Of a stretch of 64,000 bases of DNA, positions 46,986 to 58,785 are shown in pieces. Below the pieces are notes generated by a model. It was not told the origin of the DNA. It saw only the letters and a program-made list of their open reading frames with translations, and searched no databases. This DNA comes from Aselliscus stoliczkanus (Eukaryota > Chordata > Mammalia > Chiroptera > Hipposideridae). The stretch's first letter is position 1. Each line of letters starts with the position of its first letter. A program made the translations under genes and the position numbers. The stretch lies in NCBI GenBank assembly GCA_033961575.1, contig CM066736.1:90007352-90071351 (forward strand). The letters run 5' to 3'.

Positions 46986-48410
46986 TCTGGTTGAAATCCA
47001 GACCTCATTAGAGAAGGAACAGCACTGAATCATAAAAGACTGATAAGTGGCTGTGATATTGCTCCAGTGGAACTTGCCAGATATCCACCCTTTAGAGTGC
47101 CAGGAACTCAGCTGTTCATGAGTTTCTAAGGAATCTGTTGGCCACTGGGTACTGCTTGCTGCATGTACTGCAGAACCTTGGTCCTAGAGAAGTTGCAGAG
47201 TCCCGGAGCCTGCTGGGAACTAGAGAAGGCACCCAAACTGCAAGAGACTATGGAGTGAGATCACAGGAACAAGAAAGCAAAGCCCCTCTCTTCCTGCAGT
47301 GCCTTACCAGTGCCCTCTACTGATAAAGTTTTGCATTGTACCAGCTGGTAAAGAAAAAGTACATAAGAAGACCAAGGTACAGTTTCACAGAGAAGGCAAA
47401 AGTGAATTTGGAGCTGAGGGGCAGTCAATAGTTAACCAGCACAGCCTGCATGGCAAATAATAAAGTTGTTGGTAATGAGCTGGAAGCACAACATGTAACC
47501 AAGCTAGTCAGGCATTTATCTTCATTGGGTGTACTATTGACAACAGTCTTCACGAAATAGGTAGGGAAAAAATTCCTTTAACATTTTTTAAAGAAAAAAA
47601 ATCCCATAGGACAGAATGAACACACAGAAGTTCACTTTATTCTGATACTATAGCCAGCAATAGAGGTAGAAAACACAAACCAAGTGTACATACTCAGCTG
47701 TCCTGAAACCAAAGGAGAGAACATTTTTAAGAGCTGGGGTTGGCTGGGGTGGGGAGGGTGAGGGAGGATGGATTATAGGCCATCTGTATTTGTTAATTGG
47801 CTATACATCATGAAAATTAAACTTTATCTTCATAACAGAAGAGAATGTTACAACTTGGGACAAGAGCACAACAAAATTAGGCTTCTACCCTCCTACAGAG
47901 ACTGGAAGATAGAGCCAATATCATCCTTGATGAATACATTTCAAAGAGATGGCCGCCAGCTCCTGAGAAAGCCAGTCATGATTTGCAAAACTCTCCACTC
48001 TTTTAATTGAGTTACATCTCAAAGACAAATAATTTACAATTAAAAGCTTTCTAAAGTAAATGCTCTAAGATAAGAGAGCATGGCATAATGGATTTTCATT
48101 AACTGTGGTTTTTGATCTCTAATAACCCACAAGCTCCTACAGGATACCATGAGACTAACTTTCTGGGACCCACAAGAAAGGACGCGGTCAATTACTACAG
48201 ATACTTTGTACCGCAGGAAGGCCCACACTTTACCACAAAGGATTACCACAAAATAATTATAGTTCCTTTAGAGAAGTTCTGCTTCAGGAATAACACGAAT
48301 GAGGAGCCTTCTCCCTCCCTTTTTTGTCTTTTTTCCTTATCGTTCTTTTCTTCTTCTTTTAACAGTGAGCAATGAGGCTTGGTTACAGTTATGGGTCCAT
48401 CTGTATAAAT
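46986..48410. other. Unassigned intergenic DNA
   Basis: No gene or repeat recognised over 1.4 kb. The small open frames have no support. Confidence 0.45.
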
Positions 48411-48418
48411 CTCTAGGG

Positions 48419-48721
48419 CAGGGGTTGGCAAACTTTTGAGATGGAAGAGCCACCAGTGGTCAGCAAACTGCGGCTCATGAGCCGCAGGCTCTGAAGTAAA
48501 ATTGAAAATGAAAATAAAACTCTCATAGTTTCATTTATAAAATTTTTAAAGGATATTATTCACATAATGGTGATTATGTAAAAATATACATATGGCTCAC
48601 GAATAATTTTTAAATTGTTGTGAGGGACAGGATTGGCTCTTCCAAGGATCAGCAAACTTTTGAGACGGAACATACCCAAAGAGCTGTATGTGGCTCACGA
48701 GCCGAAGTTTGCTGACCCCTG
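48419..48721. mobile_element. hAT-like nonautonomous DNA transposon with perfect 8-bp TSD
   Basis: Terminal inverted repeats CAGGGGTTGGCAAACTT (left) and, inverted, CAGGGGTCAGCAAACTT (right), 15 of 17 identical, flanked by a perfect 8-bp duplication CTCTAGGG (48411-48418 and 48722-48729). The 8-bp duplication and CAGGGG ends are hAT features. Internally there is a perfect 18-nt palindrome at 48469-48486 (TGCGGCTCATGAGCCGCA). A direct repeat of the left end follows near 48651 (CAGCAAACTTTTGAGACGG). No transposase coding. Confidence 0.92.
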
Positions 48722-48804
48722 CTCTAGGGGAATAGATCTATAAAGTTAACCTAAGATCATATCCATCCTCCCATTTTTGTGACCTTTTATTAAAACCTGA
48801 AAAG

Positions 48805-48807
<3 letters not shown>

Positions 48808-48859
<52 letters not shown>
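48808..48859. repeat. (TA)n microsatellite
   Basis: Perfect TA repeat of about 52 bp, with a smaller one at 48870-48883. Confidence 0.97.
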
Positions 48860-48862
<3 letters not shown>

Positions 48863-49586
48863 CATTTTAATATATATATATATGGTGTTTGATCATAAGC
48901 ATTTGTATCATCTAATAAATAGGTCATTAATATCCTCTCTGTAACTTGACCAATCAGATTATTGCCTTGGCCAATTAATTTCCCTAGTCCCCTAATGGCT
49001 TTTCATTCTTTACTTTTTAAAAATTAAAATGTTTGAGATAATTGCAGATCACATACAGTTGCAAGATATAATACAGAGAGATCCTCTGTACCCTTTACCC
49101 AGTTTCCTCCTATGGTAATATCTTACAAAACCACAGTATAATACTATAACCAGTATACTGATATTGATACAGTAAACATAAAGAAAATGTCCATCACTGC
49201 AAAAATCTATCCAATTTATAACCACATCCACTTCCTTCCTTTCCTTACCCCTTTCTTAGTCCCTGAAAACCACTAATCAGTTCTCCATTTCTATAATTTT
49301 GTCACTTTAAGAATGTTATATAAATAGAACCATAAGTTATATAACCTTTTGGGACTGGTTTTTTTCTACCCAACATAATTCCCTGGAGAATCATCTAGGT
49401 TGTTGCATGAATTAATAGTTTGTTCTTTGTTGTTGCTGAGCAGTATTCCATGGTATGGATGTATCACAGTTTGTATAACTATTGACCTATTGAAGGACAT
49501 CTGCATTGCTTCCAGGTTTAATAAATAAAACCACTATAAACATTTGCATTTATTTTTGTGACAACCTAAGTTTTCAATTGTCTTTT

Positions 49587-50051
49587 TTTTAATGTTCTAT
49601 TTATTGTTCTATTTTTTTTTTATTTCTTATTTTTTTTTAAGATTTTTATTGGGGAATTGGGGGAGGGGAACAGCGTTGGGGAATCGGGGAAGGGGAACAG
49701 ACAAGTTGCTGTCTTTTTTTTTGTTCTTCAGTCTAGTTGTGGAGGACGTTGATTCACTGGTCCATGTTGGTATCGTCATTGCGCTCTTCCCAGATGAGGC
49801 AGATCGGTCGCCGGCCTCTGGATGGTCGCTCACCGCGGCTATTGGCAGCTCACGTTGGCTGCTGGCCACTCACTGTAGCCTCTGGCAGCCCACTGCAGCC
49901 TACACCGTCGCCGGGGCTTGCACAGCCCAGCTCCAGGGGGAGCTGTTGTCAGCTGTAGAGAGCAGTGTCACTGGCCCTCATATGTGGGATCTGAACCGGG
50001 GCTGCTGGCATCCCAAAACCAGCTCTTAACCAATGTGCCACTCGGTGGGCC
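49587..50051 (-). mobile_element. Long tRNA-derived SINE
   Basis: The same family as 37486-37926: an ATTGGGGAATTGGGGGAGGG end on plus (3' end of the SINE, AATAAA region) and a GGGCC head near 50051. The A-rich tail (T-rich on plus, 49587-49640) is long and degenerate. Target duplication CAATTGTCTTTT (49575-49586) and CATTTGTCTTTT (50053-50064). Confidence 0.92.
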
Positions 50052-50284
50052 CTCATTTGTCTTTTATAAATGCCCAGGAGTATAATTGTTAGGTTGTATG
50101 GAAATTTATATGTTTAGTTTTTTGTTTTTATGGGAACTGCCAAATTGTTTTCAAGAGTGGCCAGATCATTTTACATATCCAACAGCAAAGGATGAATGAT
50201 CCAGTTTCTTCCCATCCTTCTCAGAATTTGGTGGTGCCATTAAAAAAATTTTTGAGCCATTCCAATAAAAGAATATTGATATCT

Positions 50285-50439
50285 TTTTTTAAGTTTTTTT
50301 TTTTTTTAGCTGAGCCATTCTGCCACCTGTTGGCAGCTCAACGGCAGCTCAGCTCGGGCTGGGCATCAAACTGCTGTTGCTCAGAGCTCAGCTCGCACTC
50401 TTGAGTGAGCTCTTAGTGAACTGAGCCACTTGGCTGGCC
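50285..50439 (-). mobile_element. Second, distinct tRNA-derived SINE type
   Basis: Minus strand begins GGCCAGCCAAGTGGCTCAGT, continues CACTAAGAGCTCACTCAAGA with repeated GAGCTGAGCT motifs, and ends in an A-rich tail. The body is different from the other SINEs here. It is inside the old L1, with only a weak target duplication (GATATCT against TATATCT). Confidence 0.75.
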
Positions 50440-50600
50440 TTATAATTATATCTAATTGGGATTTTAATTTGTGTTTCTCTAATGACTAATAATGTTGAGC
50501 ACTTTTTAATGTGTTTATAATGATCAATTTATCTTTTAAGTGAAATGTTTTCTTTCTTTTGCACATTTTCTAATAGCATTGCTTATTTTACTGATGTTTT

Positions 50601-52620
50601 AAAATACTTTATTAAAAAATATAGCCAACATACAATATTATATTAATTTCATGATAATTCCAGCAACCATCTGATACCATACCACACTATAACAATATTA
50701 TTGACTATATTCCCTATGCTATGCATTAGATCCCAATACATATTTGTTTTATATCTGGAATTTTTTTATTTTTTTTATTTTTGAGGGCAATGTCACTGGC
50801 CCTCATATGTGGGACCCGAACCGGGGCCGCTGGCTTCCTAAGCCAGCGCCCAGCCACCGCGCCACTTGGCCGGCCCTATACCTGGAAATTTGAACCTCTT
50901 ATTCCCTTTCATCTTTTCACCCCCTTTTAAAATTTTTTTCAGTTACAGTTGACATTCAATGTTATTTTATATTATTTTCAGGTATATAACATAGTGATTA
51001 GACATTTATATAAGTTAAGAAGTGATCCCCCTGATTAGTCTCATACCCACCTGTCCTCATACATAGTTAGTACCATATTATTGACTATATTCCCTATGCT
51101 TTACTTTATATCCCCATGACTGTTTTATAACCACCAATTTGTACTTCTTAATCCCTACATCTTTTTCACCCTGTCCCCAACCCCCTTCAGTCTATCAATC
51201 CAATAACTTTAGTATCCATCTGACACCATATATAGATATTTCAATATTATTGAATATTTTCCTTATGCTGTACCCTACATCCCCATGACCACTGTGTAAC
51301 AACGAACTTGTACTTCTTAATCCCTTCTCCTTTTTCCCTCCTCTGCAACACCCCTCCCTCCAACACCCCTCCCAAATGTTCTCTGCATCTATGAGTTTGT
51401 TTCTGTTGTGTTTGTTTGTTTGTTTGTTTGTTTTGTTCTTTAGATTCCACATAGAAGCAAAACCACATTGCACCTGTCTTTTTCTGTCTGACATACTCTA
51501 TGTCCTGACAATATCCTCCAGGTCCATCCATGCCTCACAGATGGCAAGAGCCTGTTCCCTTCCAAGGCCGAGCAATATTCCGTTATATATATGTACCACC
51601 TCCTCTTTATCCATTATTCCATTGACAGACTCAAAGGCTGCTTCCACATCTCAGCCATGGTAAGTAATGCTGCAATGAACATATGGATGCACATATCCCC
51701 TTGAAGTAGCATTTTGAAATTCTTTGGATAAATACCCAGAAGTGGAATTACTGAGTCTATTTTGTCTCTCCTTATAGCCTTTGTTTTAAAGTCTATTATG
51801 CCTGGTATAAGTATTCTACTCCAGTTGTTTTATTTGTTTGTTTCCATTTTCATGAAATGATGTTTTCCATCTCTTTACTTTCAGTCTGTGTGTGTCTTTC
51901 AATCTGAAGTGAATTTCTTGTAGGTGACATATGTAAGGGTTTTGTTTTATTATCCATTCAGCCCTCCAATGTCTTTTGATTGTAGCATTCAATCCATTTA
52001 AAATGAAAGCAGTTGTTGATAGATATGTAGTTATTACCATTTTATTATTCAAATTTTTATCTGTTTTGTTTTTTGTTTTTTCTTAAAGAAGTTCCTCTAA
52101 CAACCTTGTAACACTGGTTTGGTGGTCATGGACTCCTTCAGCTTTTTTTTTTGCCTGGGAAGCTCATTATTGTACTTCAATTTTAAATGATAACTTTTTG
52201 GGTAGAGTAATCTTGGTTGTAGGAGCTTGTTTTTCATTACTTTGAATATTTTGTGCCAATCCCTTCCAACCTGCAAAGTTGATGTTGAAAAATCAGCTGA
52301 TAGTCTTATGGGAGCTCCCTTGTGAGTGCTAATTGTCCTTCTCTTGCTGCTTTTACAATTTTCTCTGTCTTTAAACTGCCATCTTAATTAAGAGGTGTCT
52401 TGGTGTAGGCCTGTTTGGGTTCATCTTGTTTGAGACTCTGCATTTCCTGGCCTTGTATGTCTATTTTCTTAACCAGAATTTCAGTCATTATTTCTTCAAA
52501 TAGGTTTTCAATTCCTTGGTCACTCTCATCTCCTTTGATACCCCCTATGATGCTAATGTCATTACTCTTGATTTTGTCCCAAAGGTTATTTAAACTGCCC
52601 TCATTTCTCATGTTAAAGAG
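50601..52620 (-). mobile_element. L1 on minus strand with internal deletion of most of ORF2
   Basis: From the right, on minus: ORF1 second half (52620 to about 52070, with NNLWDKIKSNDISIIGG), then the ORF2 start (about 52040 to 51755). It then jumps from AGACAAAATAGACT to CTCAGTAATTCCACTTCTGG (near 51752), continuing with the ORF2 end and a 3'UTR that contains repeated blocks. TATTGACTATATTCCCTATG occurs at 50699 and 51078, and a diverged copy at about 51248. A SINE lies in the 3'UTR. Reverse transcriptase is absent. Confidence 0.8.
50782..50876 (-). mobile_element. Short tRNA-derived SINE
   Basis: Minus: GGGCCGGCCAAGTGGCGCGG head, GCCCCGGTTCGGGTCCCACA, GGGCCAGTGACATTGCCC and an A-rich tail. 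Imperfect target duplication TATATCTGGAATTT (left) and TATACCTGGAAATTT (right). Confidence 0.92.
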
Positions 52621-52629
52621 ACTTTTTTA

Positions 52630-55600
52630 AAAAGAAAAAAGGGGGAGACAAACAAAGAGAGAGCAGAAATATGAATAATAAAATGGCACTAACTATGTGC
52701 TTATCAATAATCACTTTAAATGTAAATAGATTAAATACTCTAATCAAAAGACATGAGATAGCAGAATAGATAAGAAAAGAAGACCTATATACATGTGCTA
52801 TCTACAAAAGATTCACTCCAGATCAAAATACACACATAGACTGAATGTAAAGTATTGGAAAAAGATATTTCATACAGATGGTAACAAAAAATAAGGTGTA
52901 GTAGCAATACTTATATCAGACAAAATAGACTTTAAATCAAGACTATAAAAAGAAACAAAGAACAACATTATACGATGACACATGGATCAATCCAGCAAGA
53001 GAATATAACCTTAGTAAACATGTATGCACTCCATATAATAGCACCTAAACATATAAAGCAAATATTGACCAACATAAAAGGAGAGATCAGCAGTAATACA
53101 GTCATAGTAGAGGATTTTTAACACCTCATTGACACAATGGACAGATAATCCAGACAGAAAATCAACAAGGAAACAGCAGACTTAAATGAAACACTAGACC
53201 TCATGGATTTTATTGATATTTTTAGAGCATTCCCCCCTAAAACAGCAGAATATATACTCTTTTCTAGTGCATAGGGAACATATTCCAAGACAGACCACAT
53301 GTTAGGACACAAAACAAGTCTCAATAAATTCAAGAAGATTGAAGTCATATCAAGCATCTTCTCCAATGAGAATAGTGTGAAACTAGAAATAAATTACAAA
53401 AATTCCTAAAAACACACACAAACACATGCAGGCAAAATAACATGCTACTAAACAATGAATGGGTTAACAATGAGATCAAGGAAGAAATCAAAAGATATTT
53501 TGAGACAAATGAAAATGAAAACAATGAAAGCAGTCCTAGGAGGGAAATTCATAGCAATACAGGAGGCCCACCTCAAGAAACAAAAAAATCTCAAATAAAT
53601 AATCTAAGTTTACACTTAAAAGAACTAAAAAACAAACAGCAAACAAAGCCCAAAGTGAGTAGAAGGAAGAAAATAATAAAGATCAGAGTAGAAATAAACA
53701 AAATAGGGGCTAAAAATATACAAAAGATCAATAAAACCAAGAACTGGTTCTTCAAAAAGATAAACAAACTTGATAATCCTTTAACCAGACTCATGAAGAA
53801 AAAAAAGAGAGAGTCCAAATAAAGAAAATCAGATGAAAAAGGAGAAGTGACAACAGACACCACAGAAATACAAGAAATTATAAGAAAATCCTATCAGCAA
53901 TTATATGCCAACAAATTGGGCAATCTGGAGAAATGAATAAATTTCTAGATGCATATAATCTTCCAAGGCTGAATCAAGAAGAATCAGAAAATCTGAACAG
54001 ACTGATCACTACTAATGAAATAATATCAATAATCAAAAAATTCCCAACAAACAAAAATCCTGGACAGGATGGCTTTACAGGTGAGTTTCACCAAATATTC
54101 AAGAAGAATTAACACCTATTCTCAAAATATCCTAAAAACTTTAATAGGAGAGAAGACTCCCAAGCTCATCCTACAAGGCCACCATTACCCTGATTCCAAA
54201 ACCAGACATTAAAAAAAAATAAAAACTATAGGCTGATATCCCTTATGAACATAGATACAAAAATCTTCAACAAAATATTAACAAACTGAACTTAGCAATA
54301 CCTTAAAAAGATGATGCCCATGATCAAGTGGGATTTATTCCTGGGATGCAAGGTTGGTTCAATATCCACAATTCAATTAATGTAGTGCACCACATAAACA
54401 AAAGATAAAAGTCATATGATCATATCAATAAACGCAGCTAAAGCATTTGCAAAATCCAGAACACATTTAATGATAAAAACTCTCAGCAAAGTGGGAATAG
54501 AGGGAATATACTGCAACATTATAAAGACCATATATAACCAACACACAACTAACATCATATTCAACAGGGAAAAAGTAAAAGCATTCTGCTTAAGATCAGG
54601 AATAAGACAATGATGTACATTTTTACCACCTTTATTTAGCATAGTATTGGAAGTCCTAGACACAACAATCAGACAAGGAAAAGAAATAAAAGACATTCAC
54701 ATTAGAAAGGAAAAAGTAAAACTGTCATTATTTGTAGATGACATGATACTATACATAGAGAACCCTAAAGATTCCTCCAAAACAACTATTAGAACTGATA
54801 AATTAATTCAGTAAAATAGCAGGATACATAATTAATATTCAGAAATCAATGGCATTTTATAAGCCAGAAATGAACTGTCAAAAAGGGAAACTAAGAAAAT
54901 TATCCCATTTACAATTGCATCAAAAAAAATAAAAACTATGAATAAATTTAACCAAGGAGGTAAAAGACCTGTACTCAGAAAACTATAATATGCTGAAGAG
55001 TAAAGTGAAGAATATACAAATAAATAGAAACATATATCATGCTCTTGGGTAGGAAGAATTAGCATAGTTAAAAATGTCCATACTACCCAAAGAAATCTAT
55101 AGTTTCAATATAATCCTTATTAAAATACAAATGACATTTTTCGCAGAACTAGAAAAATAATCCTAAAATTTATATAAAGACCCTAAGTAATGATGAAAAT
55201 CTTGGAAAGAACAAGAAAATTGGAGGTATCATGCTACCTGATTTCAAACTGTACTACAAGGCTATAGTAATCAAAAAAAGCATAGCGTTGGCATAAAAGT
55301 AAACACATAAGTCAATGGAATAGAATAGAAAGCCTAGAAATAAACACACACCTATATGGTTATTTAATATATAACAAAGGCAGCAAGAATATACAGTGAG
55401 GTAAAGACAGTTTATTCAATAAATGGTGCTGAGAAAACTGGACAGATATCTGCAAAAAGTGAAACTGGGCCCCTTTCTTATTCCATATACAAGAATAAAC
55501 TCAAGATGGATCAAAGACTTATATGCAAGACCTAAAAACATGAAAAAAACATAGGTAATAAACTCTCCGACATTGCCCTCATAATATTTTTTTTCTGAAA

Positions 55601-56228
55601 TACCTTCTCAAACGAGGGAAACAAAGAAAAAATAAACAAATGAGACTACATCAAACTGAAAAGATTTTGACAGCAAAGAAAACCATCAACAAAATGAAAA
55701 GACATTCTACTGAACTGGGAGAAAACATTCACCAGTGATATATCTGGGCTTAATATCAAAAATGTATAAAGAACTCATACAACTCAACACCAGAAAAATA
55801 AACAATCTAATAAAAAGTGGGCAGAAGACCTGAATAGACATTTCTCCACAGAGGACATACAGATGGCCGATAGACAAATGAAAAGATGCTCAACATCACT
55901 AATTATCAGAGAAATGCAAATTTAAACCACAATGAGACACTGCCTTACACCTGTCAGAATGGCCATCATCAATTGGTCAAAAATCAACAAGTGTTGGTGA
56001 GGATGTGGAGAAAAGGGAATGCTGGTGCCTGTTCGTGGGACTGCAAATTGGTGCAGCCACTATGGAAATCAGTTTGGGGTTCCTGAAAAATTAAAGCTAT
56101 CTGATGACCCAATAATTCCACTTCTAGGTATTTATCCACAGAAATCCAAAACACTAATGAGAAAAGATATATGCACTTCTGTGTTCACTGCAACACTATT
56201 TACAGTAGTCAAAATATGTAAACAACTG
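52630..56228 (+). mobile_element. Older L1, ORF2 start to near its end (left part of a split copy)
   Basis: Starts just before ORF2 (AAATGGCACTAACTATGTGC) and covers the endonuclease, reverse transcriptase and C-terminal cysteine region ([19 protein letters not shown]) to ATTTACAGTAGTCAAAATAT. Frames are broken many times; a 126-codon stretch is open at 53442-53822. The tail of this copy resumes at 63086. It lies head to head with the minus-strand L1 at 50601-52620. Confidence 0.88.
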
Positions 56229-57858
56229 GGGGGTTCCGGTAAGATGGCGGAATAGGATTTTTTGTTTGTTTGTTTGTTTGTTTGAAGGCAGTGTCACTGG
56301 CCCTCATATGTGGGACCGAACAGGGGCCGCTGGTTTCCCAAGCCAGCGCTTAACCACCGCGCCACTCAGCCGGCCCAAAATGGTGGAATAGATGGACGCT
56401 TTCCAAACTGCCTCCCAGGATCACATCAAAATTACAAATAATTTATACAACTTTAACCTCGGAAGTCCCCTGAACACTAGATGAACAGAACTTCTAAACG
56501 AAGGACATAAAGAGGAGGCCACGTCAAGTCTGGTAGGAGGGGCGCTGACGAGAGAGGGCGAGCCCCATGAGGGACGCCCCAGCTGTGTGGGGAGGCTTCT
56601 CTGGTTGGGGGAGAGACCCTCCAGCCCCACACCGAGCTCACTAGCTCAGAGTTGCTTTGCCAAGAAGAGGAGTTCTACGATAGCGGGCAGTAGAAATTAG
56701 TGAGGACTCTCTTTGCTCCACTCGGTGAGGCTGGGGGCAGCTGGAGAACCAGTGGGGCCGGCGCACGGGTTCGCTCGCTGGCGAGCACTCACCCGGTTCC
56801 TGTCAGAGGGAGTAGCTGTGTGAGCCGGGCCCAGGAGCCTGTGGGAAAGGACTGAGCTGAGCACCTTCGGTGCAGGAGCTGGAGGCTTTGGGACCATTGT
56901 TCCCCTGCTGTGGAGCTTGCACACGCGCGGTGTGCAGGAGGGGGCCATTTTTTCAGGGTTGGGCCCTCCCACAGAGGGTCAGATCCGGGATCCCATTGGT
57001 CTGGTAAACTTGGCGCAGGAGTGCGTGCGTGAGTGCGTGTGCATGTGGCCTTGGATTCCCACCCTCCACACTGCTTGTGCTGCATTGCCAGGGAAACGCC
57101 TGGCGGGTGCCCTCTGGCTCCATCAGGCTGCTCACTGAGACTCAGGAGTGTGCAAGCTGCATTAGATACCTGCTCCTGCACTGTTTGTGCAGAGTTGCAA
57201 GGCTGGGGATTGGCTGTTGGGCTGCTTAGCTTGATCTGCAGGCAGTTGATTGGGACAGGCTGAGATGGGGAGTTTACCTGAGAGTGCTGGGCAGGGAGCA
57301 GTGCATCTACGTGATCCGGTCAAGGCTTTCCTGGCGAGTTTGTGTGGACTGATTGCTGGTGCAGAGTGCATGCTGCTCTGACTTGGTGGGGGCCACTGAC
57401 CACATCAAGTGGTTCCTTGGGGGTGTGCTCCACCCACCTAGAGCTATGTTGCCAGAGGCAACCTGAGTCCCTGGTGCTTGGCCCACATCTCCCCAGGCCA
57501 CAGATGGGTTTTTTTGTTTGTTTGTTTGTTTGTTTGTTTGTTTGTTTTTGCAGTAGTGGACAACCTGCAACAACCTGTGAAGATTTTTTTTTTTTGGTAG
57601 TGAGCACGGTTCCAGAGCACACAGCAGCTAATTGTGGAAATCTCACTGCAAGCCTGAGAGGGAGGCTGGCACATACCACGTTAAGCTTTTACCCCCAATA
57701 GCTGGTACTGAGTCACCCAAAGACTCTATTGCTGAGCAACTGGTCTGCAAATTAAAGAGGATGGAGAGACCCCCACCTCTTTTTTTTTCTTTTAACTTTT
57801 CTCTTCTTTCTAGGTGTTCTATCTAATACATCAAAGCATTCACAGAACGACAGCCAGA
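56229..57858 (+). promoter_or_regulatory. L1 5'UTR with internal promoter region, interrupted by a SINE
   Basis: Begins GGGGGTTCCGGTAAGATGGC, GC-rich, and contains a (TTTG)n stretch at 57512-57547. It parallels the 5'UTRs at 21657 and 26135 but is longer. ORFs of 60-130 codons on both strands are compositional artefacts. Confidence 0.75.
56258..56376 (-). mobile_element. Short tRNA-derived SINE in an L1 5'UTR
   Basis: Minus: GGGCCGGCTGAGTGGCGCGG head, GCCCCTGTTCGGTCCCACAT, GGGCCAGTGACACTGCC, tail of (CAAA)n. Target duplication AAGATGGCGGAATAGGA (56241-56257) and AAAATGGTGGAATAGAT (56377-56393), 13-14 of 17 identical. Confidence 0.93.
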
Positions 57859-58728
57859 ATGAAAAAACAAAGAAACATGTCCCAAGTAAAAGATCAGAAG
57901 AAAACTCTAGAAAAGGAACTAAATGAAACAGAGGTATCCAAACTTTCTGAGACAGAGTTTAGAACACTGATGTTAAGAATGTTTAAGGAATTTAGTGAGG
58001 ACATAAAGAAGGATAGGGAAACATAAAAAACAACCATTTAGAACTAAAGAATACATAATTGAAATGAAGAACACACTCGAAGGAATCACCAGTAGAATAG
58101 ATGAAGCAGAGGAGCGGATCAGCGAATTCGAAGACAAAATAGCAGAAATCACCCAGCTTGCACAACAAAAAGAAAAAAGAATAAAAAAGAATGAAAATAG
58201 TTTAAAAGACCTCTGTGACAACATGAAACACAACAACATGTGAGTCATAGGAATACCAGAAGGAGAAGAGAAGAAGCAAGGGATTGAGAATGTATTTAAA
58301 GAAATAATGACTGAAAACTTCCCTACCCTGGTGAAGGAAATCGACATACAAGCCCAGGATGTGCAGAAAGTTCCAAGTAAGCTGAATCCAAAAAGGCCCA
58401 CACCAAGAAACATCATAGATAAAGTGGCAAAGCTTAAAGACAAAGCCAGAATCCTAAAAGCAGCAAGACAAAGACAGCAGGTTACATACAAAGGAACTCC
58501 TATAAGACTAACAGCTGACTTTTCTTCAGAAACTCTGCAGACCAGAAGGGAATTGCAGGAGATATTGAAAGTGACACAAAATAAAGGCCTACAACCAAGA
58601 TTGCTCTACTCAGAACAGCTATCACTTAAAATTGAAGGAGAGATAAAGAGCTTCTGAGAAAAGAATAAGTTTAAGGAGTTCATTACCACCTAGCCAGCAT
58701 TGCTGGAAATGTTAAAAGGGCTTTTCTA
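57859..58728 (+). pseudogene. L1 ORF1p, broken
   Basis: Starts MKKQRNMSQVKDQKK and is open for 56 codons. It is then frameshifted within the coiled coil (about 58020) and has an in-frame stop near 58243 (HNNM then TGA). The C-terminal RNA-binding part is open at 58307-58657 with TPRNIIDKVAKLKDKARIL and GLQPRLLYSEQLSLK, followed by a stop and a remnant ending in KGLF-like sequence at 58728. In an active L1 this protein trimerises and binds L1 RNA. Confidence 0.9.
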
Positions 58729-58785
58729 AACAGAAGAAAGGGGAAAACAAGCTAACCCAGGAAGACAAGAAATACAAATAACAAA

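Larger units (their letters stand above)
49015..50600 (-). mobile_element. Old L1 3' region, minus strand, interrupted by two SINEs
   Basis: On plus: GAGATAATTGCAGATCACAT, TGCTGAGCAGTATTCCATGG, AATGCCCAGGAGTATAATTG, CTGCCAAATTGTTTTCAAGA, TTTGTGTTTCTCTAATGACT. This is the reverse of L1 3'UTR and ORF2 end. The L1 reading is continuous across the SINEs at 49587-50051 and about 50285-50439. Confidence 0.8.

Noticed and set aside
49592..50029. 145-codon ORF
   Set aside because: Reads a long SINE body; it is the same repeat as at 37486-37926.
56421..57701. Dense small ORFs, including 119-130 codon frames
   Set aside because: Same L1 5'UTR artefact; length comes from low AT content.
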